NCBI GenBank assembly: GCA_028023455.1
Contig: JAQFVV010006621.1
Span: 285,452-349,451 of the forward strand
DNA length: 64,000 bases
Source of the DNA: Epiperipatus broadwayi
Lineage: Eukaryota > Onychophora > Udeonychophora > Euonychophora > Peripatidae
Reading direction: 5' to 3'
Positions within the stretch are counted from its first letter, which is position 1. Each line of letters starts with the position of its first letter. The position numbers and the translations under genes were made by a program. Below are positions 40,791 to 54,653 of this stretch, one piece after another. Below the pieces are notes generated by a model. That model was not told where the DNA came from. It did no database searches and saw only the letters and a program-made list of their open reading frames with translations.

Positions 40791-43287
40791 ATGTCCACAC
40801 TAAGAAAGCATTTTTCTGGGTGTCAAAAATAAAATTAACAGAAAAAAAAGAAGAAAATAGCATATACTCAGAAGTCACAGGTAGAACTGCATTCATGGCT
40901 ACAAAATAAATCTAGCAATGAAACTGCTTCAACTTTGGCAGTTCTGATTTAAGTTTCAGTTAGAGCAGAAAAATGCAAACAAATTACAAAAGTTTGCAAC
41001 TAAAATGTAAACTCTGTCAAAATTTTATTGAGTTGATTGAAGAAGCATGTTTATACAAAAGTACTGGAAACAGTAAGTAATGATGTACAGTGTGAAAATC
41101 AAAATCTAGTGATAATGAATGTAAGTAATAATGATAATGACAATAACAATTATGATCAAATAAATATAAGTGATCCAGAGTAGTGGTCAATTGTTATAAG
41201 TGATGCATTTAAGTTATTGTGTGTTAAAACTAGACCTAAAAAAGTAATATTGTTTTTTTAAGAATTCTGATGATAGATCATTCTTTAATATTATTATGTT
41301 AAAAAAATTGACAATAGGTGAAACCCAGTTTCATAAATAATTAGTTTACTCAAAATTTTATGATTTAGTACATTGGGTTTGTTATGTATTATTTCCCAAA
41401 TGAAGAGAAAAAAATCAATTTACACAGTTTGTAGATGGTGTTAATAAATGGAGAAAATTTTTATCTGTAATTTGAAATCATGAAATTTCTGTTTGTTACT
41501 TTAATTCTTTTATTGCTTGGCACGAATTATTAAAACAAATTAATTTATGTTCCACTATTGATAATATTAATATAAAAAAAATAAAGAAATGCAACATTTT
41601 AAATTGCTATTCCAAAGATCTGTAGATGTGATTTTATTTTTATTAAATAATCTGCCATTTCGAGGATCTAATAAAATAGTAAAAATCACTAATTAATGAA
41701 AATTTTTAAAGTTTAATTCAATTGTTAAGTAAATATGAAAATAAATATGATCCTTTGCTCATGGATCATATAAATAAAATTAAAAATCCAGAAAAATGTA
41801 TCATCCGCTAATTGACACATACATCACAAAAGGAATTGTTGCTTTAGGTAATGAAGTATATAATCAAAGCAGCCACATATTATACTATCCAAATGGGTTA
41901 AAGTCCTGATGTTTCTCACATGGAAGAAATATCACTAATTATTAATATGTAAATTTGTAGATAAAAATTAATCATTAATGATTTATTTATAGGATTTATT
42001 GAAATAATTGATACTACTGGTGAAAAACTAGCAAATATGCTTTTAAAAAAATATGTAAGCCTGATTTAGACATTATGAATTACAGGGACAAGCAATATGA
42101 AAAGAAAATATAGAACTGTGCAATCCAGAATAAATAATTTAAACTCTCATACAATGTGTGTGTCTTGTTTATCACATTCTTTTATTTTCTAATTTGTGGT
42201 GCTTCTAGTTCCAGCAGTGTATATTAGTAAAAAAGAAAATTGGAAGATTGCAATGTTTATGCATTTATTTTCTGCATCTACAAGAAGGTGGAAAATTATA
42301 CAAAACCATTTAAATATTATGCTTAAACCATTGAAAAGCTAAAATAGATTCAGTTAACACAATGTATAAATAATTTAAACAAACGTATTATGCTTTGCAA
42401 TAACTTATCGATAAAAACGATAACAACAGCAGTCTCTAACTAGATTCATTGCAAAAAATGTCATTTATTTTTAAGTTAATCAGTATGGTTTACAACATTG
42501 TCAAAATTAATAGTATCAACAAAACAAACTATTATTCTTGATGTGGTTTTTAATTTAGTAAATAAAATTAAAAATGATATCCAAAATTTTAGATCAAAAT
42601 TTTATATTTTTAGATGAAACAAAAATGATTACATTGAACATTATTTCCTAGAAATGAATTAGAAAAAGAAAAACATTTTAACTAATAAAGGATAGAATAT
42701 TATAAGAGCCAGTAGAGGAATTTAAATGTAACTTTTTCAACATTATGATTGATACCATTATTTGTAGCAAATAGAAGAGAGATTCAAAAATATACTTAAT
42801 ATTATTCTAATTTCCAATTATTCACTGATATACAAATACTAAAAAAAAAAAGAACTAAATGATTGCTCAAGGAATTTTGTAAAATTCTATTACAAGTATA
42901 TAACCCAAGACTTAATTCAGGAAATTGTTTTATTAAAAAAACTGATCTTAAATGAAAAAGATGTAGCTTATGCACAAGATACATTGCAATGTATTGCTTT
43001 GAAGAAATACAGACATTTAAATATAATATATATATATATATATATATATAATTATAATCAACTTTATCCAAGGTGCTAATTAATTGCATTAAAAATTTAC
43101 TTTATGTTGCCAGTTACTATAGCAAGTGCACAGTATTTTTTTTTAGAAAATTAAAATTAATAAAAACTTATTTTCAATCAACCATGGGTAAAAAAATCTT
43201 AACCACATTTGATATTAAGATTGAAATTGCTAAACACTATTTTTTGTTTAGTATGATTAATGACATAACCAAAGAAAAAATCATATG
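40791..43287 (+). pseudogene. hAT transposase, ZMYM/DUF4371 type (heavily decayed)
   Basis: Plus-strand blocks in several frames follow the order of a ZMYM-type hAT transposase: MSTLRKHFSGCQK at 40791 (typical N-terminus); a DPE-WSIVISDAFK block near 41170; a TTF-type zinc-finger-like block NQFTQFVDGVNKWRKFLSVI near 41410; YDPLLMDHINKIKN near 41750; SPDVSHMEEISLIIN near 41900, the catalytic-core region; FIGFIEIIDTTGEKLANMLL near 41985; RKYRTVQSRINNLN near 42100; FSASTRRWKIIQNHLNIMLK near 42265. The C-terminal hAT dimerisation region is open at 43073-43288: FFFRKLKLIKTYFQSTMGKK, then IKIEIAKHYF. Dozens of stops and frameshifts rule out function. The terminal inverted repeats were not fixed; CAGGGGTGACC (minus strand, near 43400) is a candidate right end. 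Confidence 0.85.
43024..43051. repeat. (TA)n inside the hAT relic
   Basis: A short TA tract interrupting the decayed transposase shortly before its dimerisation domain. Confidence 0.85.
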
Positions 43288-43439
43288 ATTATATATGATG
43301 CAATATATGTTTTTTTTAATATTGTCATTTTTTCCTTTGGAAAAAAATAGTTCAGGTCCTCAAAAAGGTTCTTGGAACCAGGTTCCTTTATAGAGAAGGT
43401 CACCCCTGTATAGATACTTAATTTAATACTTAGAAAAAG

Positions 43440-44940
43440 ATCTTCATTTGAGATGAGTCTTCTTGACTTATTGGCAAGTCTGATCTGCTTATTGGATTTT
43501 TATACATTTTCTGTGTGAAAACTTTACTCCTGCTATATCATAGAAAAATAAGAACAGAAAGCCACTGCAAAGGAGTAGACTTGATATTTGACTATCCAGA
43601 AGTTTGGTGTAAATATTTTTTTCTTCAAACAGAACTATAATATTCAACAGTTAAAAACTGATATTAAAAAATCTGTAAAATATTTGCATTACAAGCACTT
43701 CATTTTTTCAATAAATTATTTCTAGATATCATTTTAGATATAATTTTAGATGAATGAAGAAAATAAGTTAAGCTATTGTCCAAGTTCACTCTAAGTAGCA
43801 TGGTGTAGGATTGTATTTCAGTTTATTATTGCAAAAGATTATCTTCAGATTATCATGTACAAATTAAAAGTTAAGAATACTATTTTTGTTGGATTAGGAA
43901 TAAAAAAAACAGTTTTTAAAAAAGATTTCCAATTTTTTTATATATGGTTATTGAGTAACTTTTTCTTTTTATGAAAGGATATCTTTTGTTAAATTAAATC
44001 TACATCATCAGCATAAGTGAATTGTATGCATTATATTTTTAAAAAGATCACTTATGAATTTATTAAATAAAGTAATTGAAATAACTAAATTTTGAGGCCG
44101 TCTATTCTATATATATATTTTTTTTACCAAATATGATTATCATATCACTTGAACTTTTCTATTGGAAATTATTTTGTCAAGTAAATTAATGACTTTTTTT
44201 TTCCATTTATAGAATTAAAAACATTTGGAAGATCATTTTACTTAACAGAATCAGAAAGGTTAGAATGATTAAAAAAATTCTCACTTTTTAATTTATTTTG
44301 AGAGTCTTTTCTAATTTAAGTCGTTAAAAATACAATTTATTCACAACAGCTACTTAAGTGGACTATTAGGGTTTCTTAATTATTGGCAACATTTTTGTTA
44401 ATATGATTCTTCCAAATGTCTTATAGGGAATATCTAATAATGATATCGGGTGATTATTTTTTTGAATCATTGTTTTTTTAAATCTGTTATAATTTTAATT
44501 CTATGACAAATTGTTGAAATAGTTTCTGTATAAATAATGTTACTAAATAGTTTTGCCTACCATCCTTTGGCTTTAGATTCTAAATTTTTAGAAATTCTGG
44601 AAGCATACTACGTATCCTCATAACAAAAAAAAAAGGCATATCCGTTGGCAGAACAATGTAAGTTCGTTGTCAGTAACCTATTTAGATTAGAAAATTGAGT
44701 TAAAAATATTGCAATTAAAATACCCTATTTATGAAAAATAGTGACCTGGGCAACTCTTTTAGAAGAAAAAATTAAAAGAAAGCATTTTCACTACTATTAA
44801 GACTTTATTATTTTTGGAATAATTTTAAATTTAATCAAGAATTTTTTTTAATTATAATAAATTAATAGGCACTTATTTTCAAAATAAAATTTAAAAAAAA
44901 CGCAATATTATAAATAAATTTATATGCCTACTTAATGCTT
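43440..44940. other. AT-rich non-coding stretch
   Basis: Nothing supportable seen. Confidence 0.5.
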
Positions 44941-44966
44941 GTTTTTTGTTTTTTCATATGTCAATT

Positions 44967-45037
44967 GCGTTGGCCGAGAAGCGAACCAGAGCCAGCTGCT
45001 TGGAAGGCAGCTATGTTAATCACTAGGCCACCAACGC
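44967..45037 (-). tRNA. tRNA-Gly(UCC)-like gene or pseudogene
   Basis: On the minus strand the 71 bases start GCGTTGGTGG and end GGCCAACGC, giving a perfect 7-bp acceptor stem. Box A-like TGGCCTAGTGATTAACAT follows. The anticodon arm GCTGC-CTTCCAA-GCAGC is perfect with anticodon UCC, as in eukaryotic tRNA-Gly(UCC). Box B-like GGTTCGCTTC replaces GGTTCGATTC and the T stem has a mismatch and wobbles. No T-run follows directly; the nearest run on the transcribed strand is some 70 bases downstream. Flanks TGTCAAT and ATTGACA extend the acceptor pairing. The T-arm damage and missing terminator favour a pseudogene or the head of a tRNA-derived repeat. Confidence 0.7.
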
Positions 45038-47669
45038 ATTGACAATGTTTGTTTTTATTTTTATCTTTCCCAGTTTGTCGATTTTTTCTGTAAGAATAAA
45101 ATATAAAATACAATACATATATATATCAAAATTATTTTTACAATGTTATATGCTATAACAATGATTATCCATTAAATCTTTATTTTATTATATATAGAAA
45201 ATAATTTGTATATCTATATGTATTATAGTAGCACTCGTAAAACTTTGAACAAGACTTAAAGTCTCGAATATTATCATTCAAAAAAAATTATACTACAATG
45301 CCTTCTCTCTTGACACAACAGAAAATTAGCCTAAAAATTAATTTCCTATCATCTCCTAATTTATTGTTTGTAATATAGATTCTATTTAGATAATTGTAAT
45401 CAAATTCACAGCTGTATTTTTTTTTAAAAATCATATAATACATATACACAACTAGAAGGTAATTACCAAAACTATAAAATATTTTTTTGTTATAAATGTT
45501 TTAAAAAGAACATCAACAACTAAAATATGAATAATACTAATTAATGCAATTATGAAATATTAATATTGATTTCTTTATTTCACAATTGTTTCCAATAACA
45601 TTAATTATTATTAACTGATTATTAATTAATATTCAGTATTAGCATTGATTTAAATTACTATTATTATCCCTGCCTGTTCCCCAGTGGGTTGCATATTTTC
45701 TCGAGATTAATAGATATTAGTGAAATTTGTTTGGAATAAATTCAAAAAGCAAACCCAAATTAAATTTGTTAATAAGAAAATAAGTTAATTTATTTACAAT
45801 ATATAAATAAAAAAAGATATTGCTGCTTATACTTTTGCAACTGTTATTAGATAAAGCCCATAAATATATTACAAAATATTGAAAAGAAGAAAAGTAATAA
45901 TAATTATAAATATTAAAACTTAAGAAATTATTGTTAATTATAAAAATCAGATCCTTCCATAATAAAAATGTTTTAAAATATTAAGCCATAGTTTACTTCA
46001 GATATCAAACATTTATTATATATATACATATTTTTTAATGATCCTGAGTGTGATTATCCTCTTTGGATACTGATGATGGTAAACACTGTAGATGAATTCC
46101 ATTAGAGATATTTGGTAATGTTCACGGTTTTTTAGCATAGTCCACTTCTATTTTTTTGTTACATGGTTTTCTTCTTTAACGCATTGTTGCATTTTAGCAA
46201 ACTTCAGTATTAGTCTGAATTCAAATGCATAGTTTCAGATTTTGGACCAGGCAATTAAAGTTTTCTATCCAGCCATATTAACTAATCTTTTTCTAGATGG
46301 TGTATTGAAAAGAATCTTTAAAATAGTCAACAAGGTATTTCACAATATGCTCAAAAGGTGTGAGGTTAGAGATAGAACACTGGCATCACTGGATATTCAC
46401 ATGGCAACATGGGGCTTAATTGTGTTTCCTAAGGGACTGGGTTCGATCTGAATTTTTTTTGAGAACATGTTTGTTCGATATAGGACACCAGGCAATGCAT
46501 ATTGACTGTCAAGGATTATTATTTTGGGGGGTTTAAAATTGTAAATATAGTTTTATATCAACAACTATGTTATTTCACTGTAAAATTTAGCATTAAATAA
46601 AGATTCTTTGTTTTTGTTTTTTTTAAAAAAAAAAGGTACAGCTACATGATTCAGAGCCATTTCTCCTTTCTTGATGAATCACTCTACACTTCTTTTTCCT
46701 TTCACCAAAACTTAGAGTAAACCACTGTCATTTTTCTTTTCTTATTTATACCTCATATTTGATTTTTTTTAATAATACCAAAGCAAGTCTATGCTTATTT
46801 ATACCTAGATATTTTTCAAAAACGTAAAAATTTATTCGAACATGTTTTTTCATTAATATTTTCTTCATTCCTTAAATTATTTTATAAATGATTATATAAA
46901 AAAATAGTTGTTTTTTTTCTATATTTACAATAACAATAGAAAGAAAGAAAAACGTGATAAACTTTGAAATTTGTTCTCTAATTTTCTTAATTTTAGTGTT
47001 TTATAATTTTACATTTGCCATTTAATTTACCATAAGAAAAATTAAATTATTTCATTCCATCTTCATCCAGCATTCAAATTGAAAAAAGTTTCAAAATATG
47101 ATAACATTTTCTTAAATTATGCAACTCAAATTTATTTGCTCTCACTAAAATTTACAATTTCTCTTTCAATAAATTATCTATTTTTTTTTTTTTTGCCTAT
47201 TACACAAATTATCATTTTATTAATTATAATTTGTGATTGACTCAATAGACCGATTTTATTTTATTAAATATTTAAAAATATGATTAATTCTATAAAACTA
47301 TTTCTCTTGACCTTCTTAAAACAGTTTACTTGAGTTACCTATATATAATAAATATGCATGCACACACACACTTGGCAATATTTAAATTTACTAATCAATC
47401 TGTTAGAGTTGTTTTTATATTTTTTTTGATTATGCCACTTTGTAATATAATTAATTCTAGTTGCTATCTAATTTTTTCTGTTACACATGTTATTTACATA
47501 ATCTGAAATTCAAATCTAAGTAAAACATCAAAACTTTTTCAGATGAATATAAAATTTAAATTTTCTCTTTAGATATCTGACATATAGCAATTTAACTAGA
47601 CATTCAATTATAGCTAATAATTAATATTTTAAATACAAGTATATTTAATATACCTAGAGTCTAGATTAA
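45038..47669. other. AT-rich non-coding stretch
   Basis: No gene supported. A segment at about 46330-46452 ends in GGGTTCGATCT, resembling a Pol III box B, and could be part of a tRNA-derived SINE, but I cannot define its ends. Confidence 0.45.
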
Positions 47670-47905
47670 TATAGAAGATTTGAACACAGACCTTTAAGTT
47701 CCTTTCCACTCTATCTCATACAATTGATTCACATGACCACACACATGTTAAAAAGATAATTGATCTCCAACATACATAATTCATTGCTGAACAATCACTC
47801 ATCAATTTGTCCAGATCATCTTCCACACATATTGAAGCAGTCAATCTTAGTCCGTGATCGAGCTTCACTATTTTACCACTTAACTCACATTTTACCCTGC
47901 TCTTT
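47670..47905 (-). mobile_element. Dispersed repeat copy 1 (SINE-like)
   Basis: Its reverse complement matches 51268-51435 with insertions. Shared blocks include ATGTGTGTGG(T/C)CATGTG and GTATGAGATAGAGTGGAA, and a GTTCAAATC-type segment resembling a Pol III box B. No coding capacity. A short interspersed element is likely, but the class is uncertain. Confidence 0.6.
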
Positions 47906-48028
47906 TTTGCCATATGTATATAAGTTATATATATATATTTCTGAGAAGCATCTATGAGATTTATAAATATAAATCTTAAATAAAAATTTTATTTAATTAT
48001 TTTAAATATTAACTTCAATAGATGCAAC

Positions 48029-48053
48029 AGAGATATATACATATATTACAGAA

Positions 48054-48087
<34 letters not shown>

Positions 48088-48107
48088 TGTAATATATGTA
48101 TATATCT

Positions 48108-48109
<2 letters not shown>
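48029..48109. repeat. Palindrome centred on (TA)n
   Basis: AGAGATATATACATATATTA with CAGAA (48029-48053) is repeated as an exact reverse complement at 48085-48109, with GCA plus (TA)n between. A further (TA)n tract follows (48110-48138). Confidence 0.93.
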
Positions 48110-48138
<29 letters not shown>

Positions 48139-48143
<5 letters not shown>

Positions 48144-50983
48144 AAAAATATTAAATATACTGTAAATAATTTTGTGTATTTTAAATGTTTTTTTCTTATA
48201 TTTTTAATACTTTGTAATTATTATTCTTCATATAATTACACAAAAATTCAATATGGAAGATGCAACCATTAACTGTCCGAGAGTAATTAAAGGGGCAGGA
48301 ACATTAGTTTGTTTTATGATTTTAAAAGAAATTTTTAAATCAAAGTTAATGAAAGTAAAATTTAAAACAAAACTAATTGATTTTAAGTTAGCTGTTAACG
48401 TTTTTATCAAATCTATTTCCAATATGGAAATTGATTTGAATTTATTTTTGGACAGTTATCTAGCTATTGCATCTCCAATAACAATAGAGAAAATATTTAT
48501 GTAGATTCAGGATTCCATTTTAGTTAAGAATTTTAATTAAAAACATTCTTTAAATAATTCAAAACTTGTATAAATAGGGCTGAAAATATATTGTGTTAGA
48601 GTTTGGTCAACTGCTGCTAAACCGACTTCACATCTTTTTATTTTTGAAATCATTTTTAGGTAGAGGGACCTAAACCACCTTTCTCTCAATCTTCAGCCTG
48701 ACTCTTTACCATGCTGCAATGTATCTCCTATTGATCAAGAGTTCCCATGCTGTCAGAGAATCACCTAGGCCAAGAAACATGTTTTTATTTTAAATAGAAT
48801 ATGTCTGCCACAAAAATCAAAGAATGCCATCTTCCACAGAAGATTCATCCATACTCCATTCCATAGAATCATGAGATAACAAGCCCATAGTCATTATAAT
48901 TGCATTATCTGAATTCTAACTCCTAACTCTTTAAAATTAATGTTCTCTTTATGTTGAATCTTTTATAATTCACTAATCAATGAGTATGTTAAATTAATAA
49001 TTATTTTTTTTGTATTGATTCTCAACAACCTAAATTAATCTCACTGTAAAATCTTTCATCCAACTCATACTTCTAATTTTTCCTATAATTTAGTGTGGTT
49101 AGAATTTATTTTTAATGATATTTTTATATTTTTCACTTGAGTTTTATTTATAAATGCCAATCAAACCTGGTCTTATGAACTTCTTCTATATCCTACTGTG
49201 GAATAGAAGGCACGGGGAATAATTAATTATTTCATGTTTTTATTTTTATATAGCTCATAAGATTGTGTTTGTCTTTTAAATGAATATATGCTTTTAAAAA
49301 ATATTTTAGCATAAATTTATACAAAATGTATAAATACGTTTTAATCTATGTTGGATATTGTTGTTCATTAAGTTTATTGATTTCTTCATTGATCATCATT
49401 GTCAAAAAGGCTGGCAACCTAATTCTATTTTATTATTTACACTTTTAAGTGCATGAATTTTAGTTTTTTTATATGTTAAACAAAATAGTATTGATCCAAG
49501 AAGAAGGAGAAATGCACACTTTATTAATTATAGTTTTAACTTCTGATAAATGACTTTATCTTACATGGGTCAATATTTTTACATATCATTACATATTTGT
49601 TGAACTACTTAAGGCTCTATTTTAGTATTTAAATACAATGATTTCATATCTTTATAATAGCATTGCTAGCATATTCCAGACATTATTAATGAGCCACATA
49701 AGGGCTTTGATCTGATTCATCCATACCTTATTTCAGGGAGTCTTGATCTTCTTTGTTTGTCATTTTTCTCTTCAAAGTATATATTTCTATGCTGCTCATA
49801 TCTGTCTATATCTCACTCCAGAAGATTATGGAGCCTTTGGTTTGAAACAGGGGTATAAGTCTACTCCCTAAAACAAGCCAGTTAGTGTAGTTGAAGCTCT
49901 GCATGGACTTACTGTAATCTGGAACCATAGCAACTTCCTATCTACCTTTCCATTTTGGTAATGCTCAGCCTGAAGCTGGTGTACTACCTTAAAATCAAAA
50001 AATGGCATTTTCTCAGCAAAGTTGCCACTTTCTCTTACACTGACATGATGCTACTACCACAATTTCTTATAGTTTCTTAATATCCTGTTTAAAAAAATAA
50101 ATCATAATGATGTGTGATAATAAAACATTTTTCTCTTTAAATATTTTTGTTGGGGTTTTAGATCTAACCTCTCAAATCTGTCCTCCCCTTTATTGAAATA
50201 AACCATTCCCATATTTATAGCGTTTCACAATATTTGATAATTAAATGTTGAAAATGTGGAATAAATGTTTTAGTATACTTTCGGATCAGAATGTAGCCTT
50301 ATTTATTTGTTATAAATAAATGCTATGAATAAAATAAAGCTATGTATCAAATGCCATGGGCATTCCATTAAAGTTGTATAAACAGTGAAAGTATATTCTT
50401 GTACCTTTATATGTGTTTTCTAAATGTATAAACATCCACCAACCACCCAGATAAATCTGTTTTTGTAATCTGAAATACAATATGATTTCCAAATATACGT
50501 TCAGTATTGTAACTCTGCACTAAATTAATATCTGTTAAAATAAAAATAATTGACTCAATATTGTCAAATATCTGTAATCAAAATAAAGTTTAAACTGCAT
50601 GAAGTTGGTTTTATATATATAAAATCATCTTGAATTTTGTTAAAATAAATACTCATATTTTAAACTTAATACAGTGTGCTTGAATCTCATTAATATATTT
50701 ATGTATGTTTTTAACCTATATCTCAGGTTCACTCAATCTCTCATCATCATCACCAGTTGAGTTCTCATGTAAAACATTGTACCACCAGGCCAGGAGAGAA
50801 TGAATTCATATGGTATCACTGTAGGTGTTGTTCATAGTGTTAAATTTAGGGAATAGGCAAATAGGTTAGAATTCCTGATTGCTCCTGACCTGTGTATCTC
50901 GGGCATAATTTATTCAAGGTACTTTTGCTTAAATTCTAAATCTTGTTGGATGGACATACATTTTTGACTCGTACAATATACAT
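48139..50983. other. AT-rich stretch with moderately complex sequence
   Basis: No gene supported. The plus frame 48253-48504 lacks recognisable motifs. Blocks at about 48640-48860 and 49840-50030 are less AT-rich and may be repeat-derived, but I see no second copy in the window. Confidence 0.45.
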
Positions 50984-51267
50984 AATCAGTGCTTGGTTTA
51001 TATTAAGATAGAAAATCACAGTTTAATGAACAAACCCCAATGTACTCCACTCTCTAATCCCTCAGCTGTTGAAAATTTGATGATGCAATGCCCAAATACC
51101 CCATTATTACCAATATTATTGTCATGCCCATGTACATTAATAAGGGCTTGGGTGTTCCATCATTAGATTTTCAATAATATGAATGAGGGATTAGAGGATG
51201 GAGTAGATTAAAACATGTTCCTTAAAGTGTAAAAATTTTCTATTTCAATATAAACCAAGCACTGATT
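50984..51267. mobile_element. Foldback (MITE-like) element 3
   Basis: A 284-base imperfect palindrome. The left end AATCAGTGCTTGGTTTATAT pairs with the right end ATATAAACCAAGCACTGATT. Inner blocks such as TCTAATCCCTCA, CCCAAATACCCC and CATGCCCATGTACATTAATA also mirror each other. No coding capacity. It sits at the edge of the dispersed repeat that begins at 51268. Confidence 0.8.
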
Positions 51268-51435
51268 ATATATGTGTGTGGAAGATGATGATTTGGATTA
51301 ACTGATGAGTTTTTGGTTCAGCACAAAATACAAATATTGAAGATCATTTTTCTTTTTCACATGTGTGTGGCCATGTGTATTAGTTGTATGAGATAGAGTG
51401 GAAGGGAACTTGAAAGTCTGTTTTCAAATTCTCTA
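51268..51435 (+). mobile_element. Dispersed repeat copy 2 (SINE-like)
   Basis: The plus-strand partner of 47670-47905, with GTATGAGATAGAGTGGAA near 51386 and a GTTTTCAAATTC segment in the box B-like position. It is directly adjacent to foldback element 3. Confidence 0.6.
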
Positions 51436-54400
51436 TATTATATGATAATAATTAAGTATACAAATAACATTATTTAAAAAATAAATATTGGTGAATTGAC
51501 TTAACTCATTAATAGTTTTTCTCTACCATTTTGAGAATACTATTAGGTCAGCTGTTACTCTACTGTGAGCTACTTAAAAGGTGTTTAAGTAAGGTATATA
51601 TTTGTGTGAATACTTATATTTAAAAATAAGTGTGTAAAGCCATGGCATAGTAGGCAAAATAGTCATAAATTATGAATAATCAATTAATATTATTGAGAAC
51701 AATGATTAAAAGAGACATTTTAAATTTAAAATTGCCTAACTAAATAACATTTTAATTAATTACTTTAATAAGCATCTAGCATGAAATGTATTTTCAATTG
51801 AAAGTTAACTGCAAAAATCACTAAGAATAATTGCTGAAATAATATTTTTTATTTTTTTATAGGGTATGCTATTGGTTCTTCAGAAACAGGATATGGTTTA
51901 TTTTGGAAATAATGTCTTTTTCTTTATGCTGGCCTTAATTTTTCCTTGATATTTTACTTTTTTACATTTTCTTATTTTACATTTTAGAATTACTTTTTTT
52001 ATTAGAAAATATCTCAAAATACTCTTGTATTAATTATTAATAGAATTTTGTTCTTGTGAAATTACAAATCGAACTTTTAATTACAAAATAGACACTTTGG
52101 CGCAATCTTTTCTTCTTTTTTATTTTTAGTGCAAATCTATAACAGTTTGCTGGAAAACAGCAATGGGTGCAGAAGTCTTCATAACAAATTGAACTATGAT
52201 CCAGAAAGTTTAATATTTAAACAATCTTTTATTGCTATGCTACACAATAAATCAATAATGAATTTTGACATTAATATAATTTGCAACAGGAAATTTATTT
52301 GATAAATGGCAATAATATTCAGGAAGGCCTAGTTATGCGACCCTATAGAGAATTTCATGAAAATAATTGGAATAGCATAATAATAAGTTTTCCACTTATT
52401 TATGTGCATATACTTAAGATTCAACTTTAAAATTGTAATGATGAAATAAATTATTAAACAATGGCAAACAATCCCAAACTACACATGAACAGTGGTTATA
52501 AGTGTTGTCATTTAGTAATATTATTTTTATAGAATGTCCATATTTTGATAACGTGGTATAATAGTAAATTCTAGTCTATGGATCATGTTCCATATTATCA
52601 ATTCTGTTGATTAAATTTTTATGAATTTTTGAGTAATAAGCCATTCAATTATTTGCCTTTTTTAATATTTTAATCAAATTTTAAGTATTCATATAAAACA
52701 TTATGTAGACTGAACCTAAACGTTTATGAGTGTAGTAGAAATGTGTTTTCATTTTTATGTTCATGACCAGATTTTATGTCAGATAAACTTGATTTTTTTC
52801 CCAAAATCCATATTAAACTTTGGTTTTATTTTTATGTAGTATGCCTATAATAAACCCAGATAATTATCCAACATTGATTCAGTAAAATGCTATAAAATTA
52901 TTTTTAACTAGAGAATAAAACAATATTAGAAAATGATTACTCATGTCTTCTTTAGAAAACATGATAATTGTTTGTTATTACTGTCTTTTGTCTAAGAAAC
53001 TATAATAAAATGGTTCTTTGCTCTTAGATGGCATGTTTTAAAAGACTATTTACATGTTATATATTACATGACATTGAATTTAAGAATTTCTCACTATACA
53101 ATTTAACTGATGTTGCCTGACTTTCTTGATAAATATATATGCTTAACTTTTCTGTTAAAAGAACATTTTTGTTTGCAAATATAATGATATTTCTAGTATT
53201 AAATTTAAGACAGGTTTTATAACAATCAAGTTTACAATAAATACTATATATATATGTGTGTGTGTTGTTTATTTAAAGTAAATAAATATTTTTTTTAAAA
53301 AATAAACAATTGTTTATTTAAAGTAAATATATATTTTTTAAAAAAATAAACAATTGTTATATAACATTAAATCTTCACTTCTGTAAAGTTTAAATGGATT
53401 TCAATTTTTTTTAAAAAAATAAAATAGAAAAGCCATTAATTATGTTAAGAAAAATACATTAAAAGCAAATTGTGCATTATGAAAATTACTAAGTTTTTGA
53501 CATTTGTGTATGTGGGGAAGATGGGGATTAATTTAGATTTTTTGTAACTTTTTATGATAAATTAAAATTTAAAAATAGAAATGATTATATTTTGTTTACA
53601 ATAAATTTTATATTTGTTTTTAGATATTAATTCATCAGTTTACATAATTTTACAAATTACTTCATTTTATAAAAAGATTATCTTACATTTATACATATTA
53701 TTCTAAATTACTATTGTGATTTTTCATTTTTTAACTGCTAATTATGCATTTTTACTACATATTGGCACTACTTTTTACACGATTAAAAATAGTGTACTGA
53801 GATAACTAATTACTAAATTAAACTTTTTATTGGAATTGTTTGAAGAGTTTTGATGTTAAAAGGAACTGGATCATTTATCATTATAAACATTATCTGTATC
53901 ATTATACATATTGACACACTAATGCATGGATATATTTATGTATACATATTAACTTTGTTCATGTCATAATAACATTCTGGCTGTGAGATAAAGTAGTTTT
54001 TTGATATAAAGCTTGATCATTACAATGTAATGATCAACACTATACCATTACTATTTAATGAATGTATATATAAACCACACTCATTATTTAAGATTTTCTA
54101 TCTGAATTTGAAAAATAGTGGGCATAACATTTATTTAATATTTATCATAACACATTTCATTACTCCAGGAGTGGAGTACCTATAACCTTGAAACCTTCAC
54201 CAGCCCTCAAAAGCTTCCAATATGCCCTGGACATTCTCATAAACTTATATAAAATAAACCTGTATAAAACTTCTATTTAAACATGTGTGTAGTTTAAATG
54301 TTGAATCAAGAGTTAAGTAAACTAATATAAAATATTTATTTTCTCAATTACATTGAATATTTATAATAGTTTTAGTTTATTCTGTCAGTGGTGCAATATT

Positions 54401-54653
54401 CTAATGATTATTTATATTATGTGGACTATCTGACTAAAAATTTAATCTACAACAATGCTGAGAGCATTTTGTTTGCTTTTATAGTGATTTTAGTATACTA
54501 ATTGTATATTTATAAAAATAAAATTTTACTTTGTTTTACTATTATTGCTTTATTATGATGGCTTCACTGACATTTAAAAAATGACATTTTACATATTTCA
54601 TTAGAAATGAATTATCATATTATTTTTTATTTAGAAAAAAAGAATAAATCCAT
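51436..54653. other. AT-rich non-coding stretch
   Basis: No gene supported. A two-copy tandem repeat of period 44 lies at 53266-53353. Confidence 0.5.
53266..53353. repeat. Tandem duplication, period 44
   Basis: Two copies of a unit starting TTGTTTATTTAAAGTAAAT and ending AATAAACAA, at 53266 and 53310. Each unit is itself a short inverted repeat (TTGTTTA/TAAACAA). Confidence 0.85.

Noticed and set aside
48253-48504. Plus-strand frame of 83 codons
   Set aside because: Composition is close to AT-rich noise after the first 20 codons and no family is recognisable.
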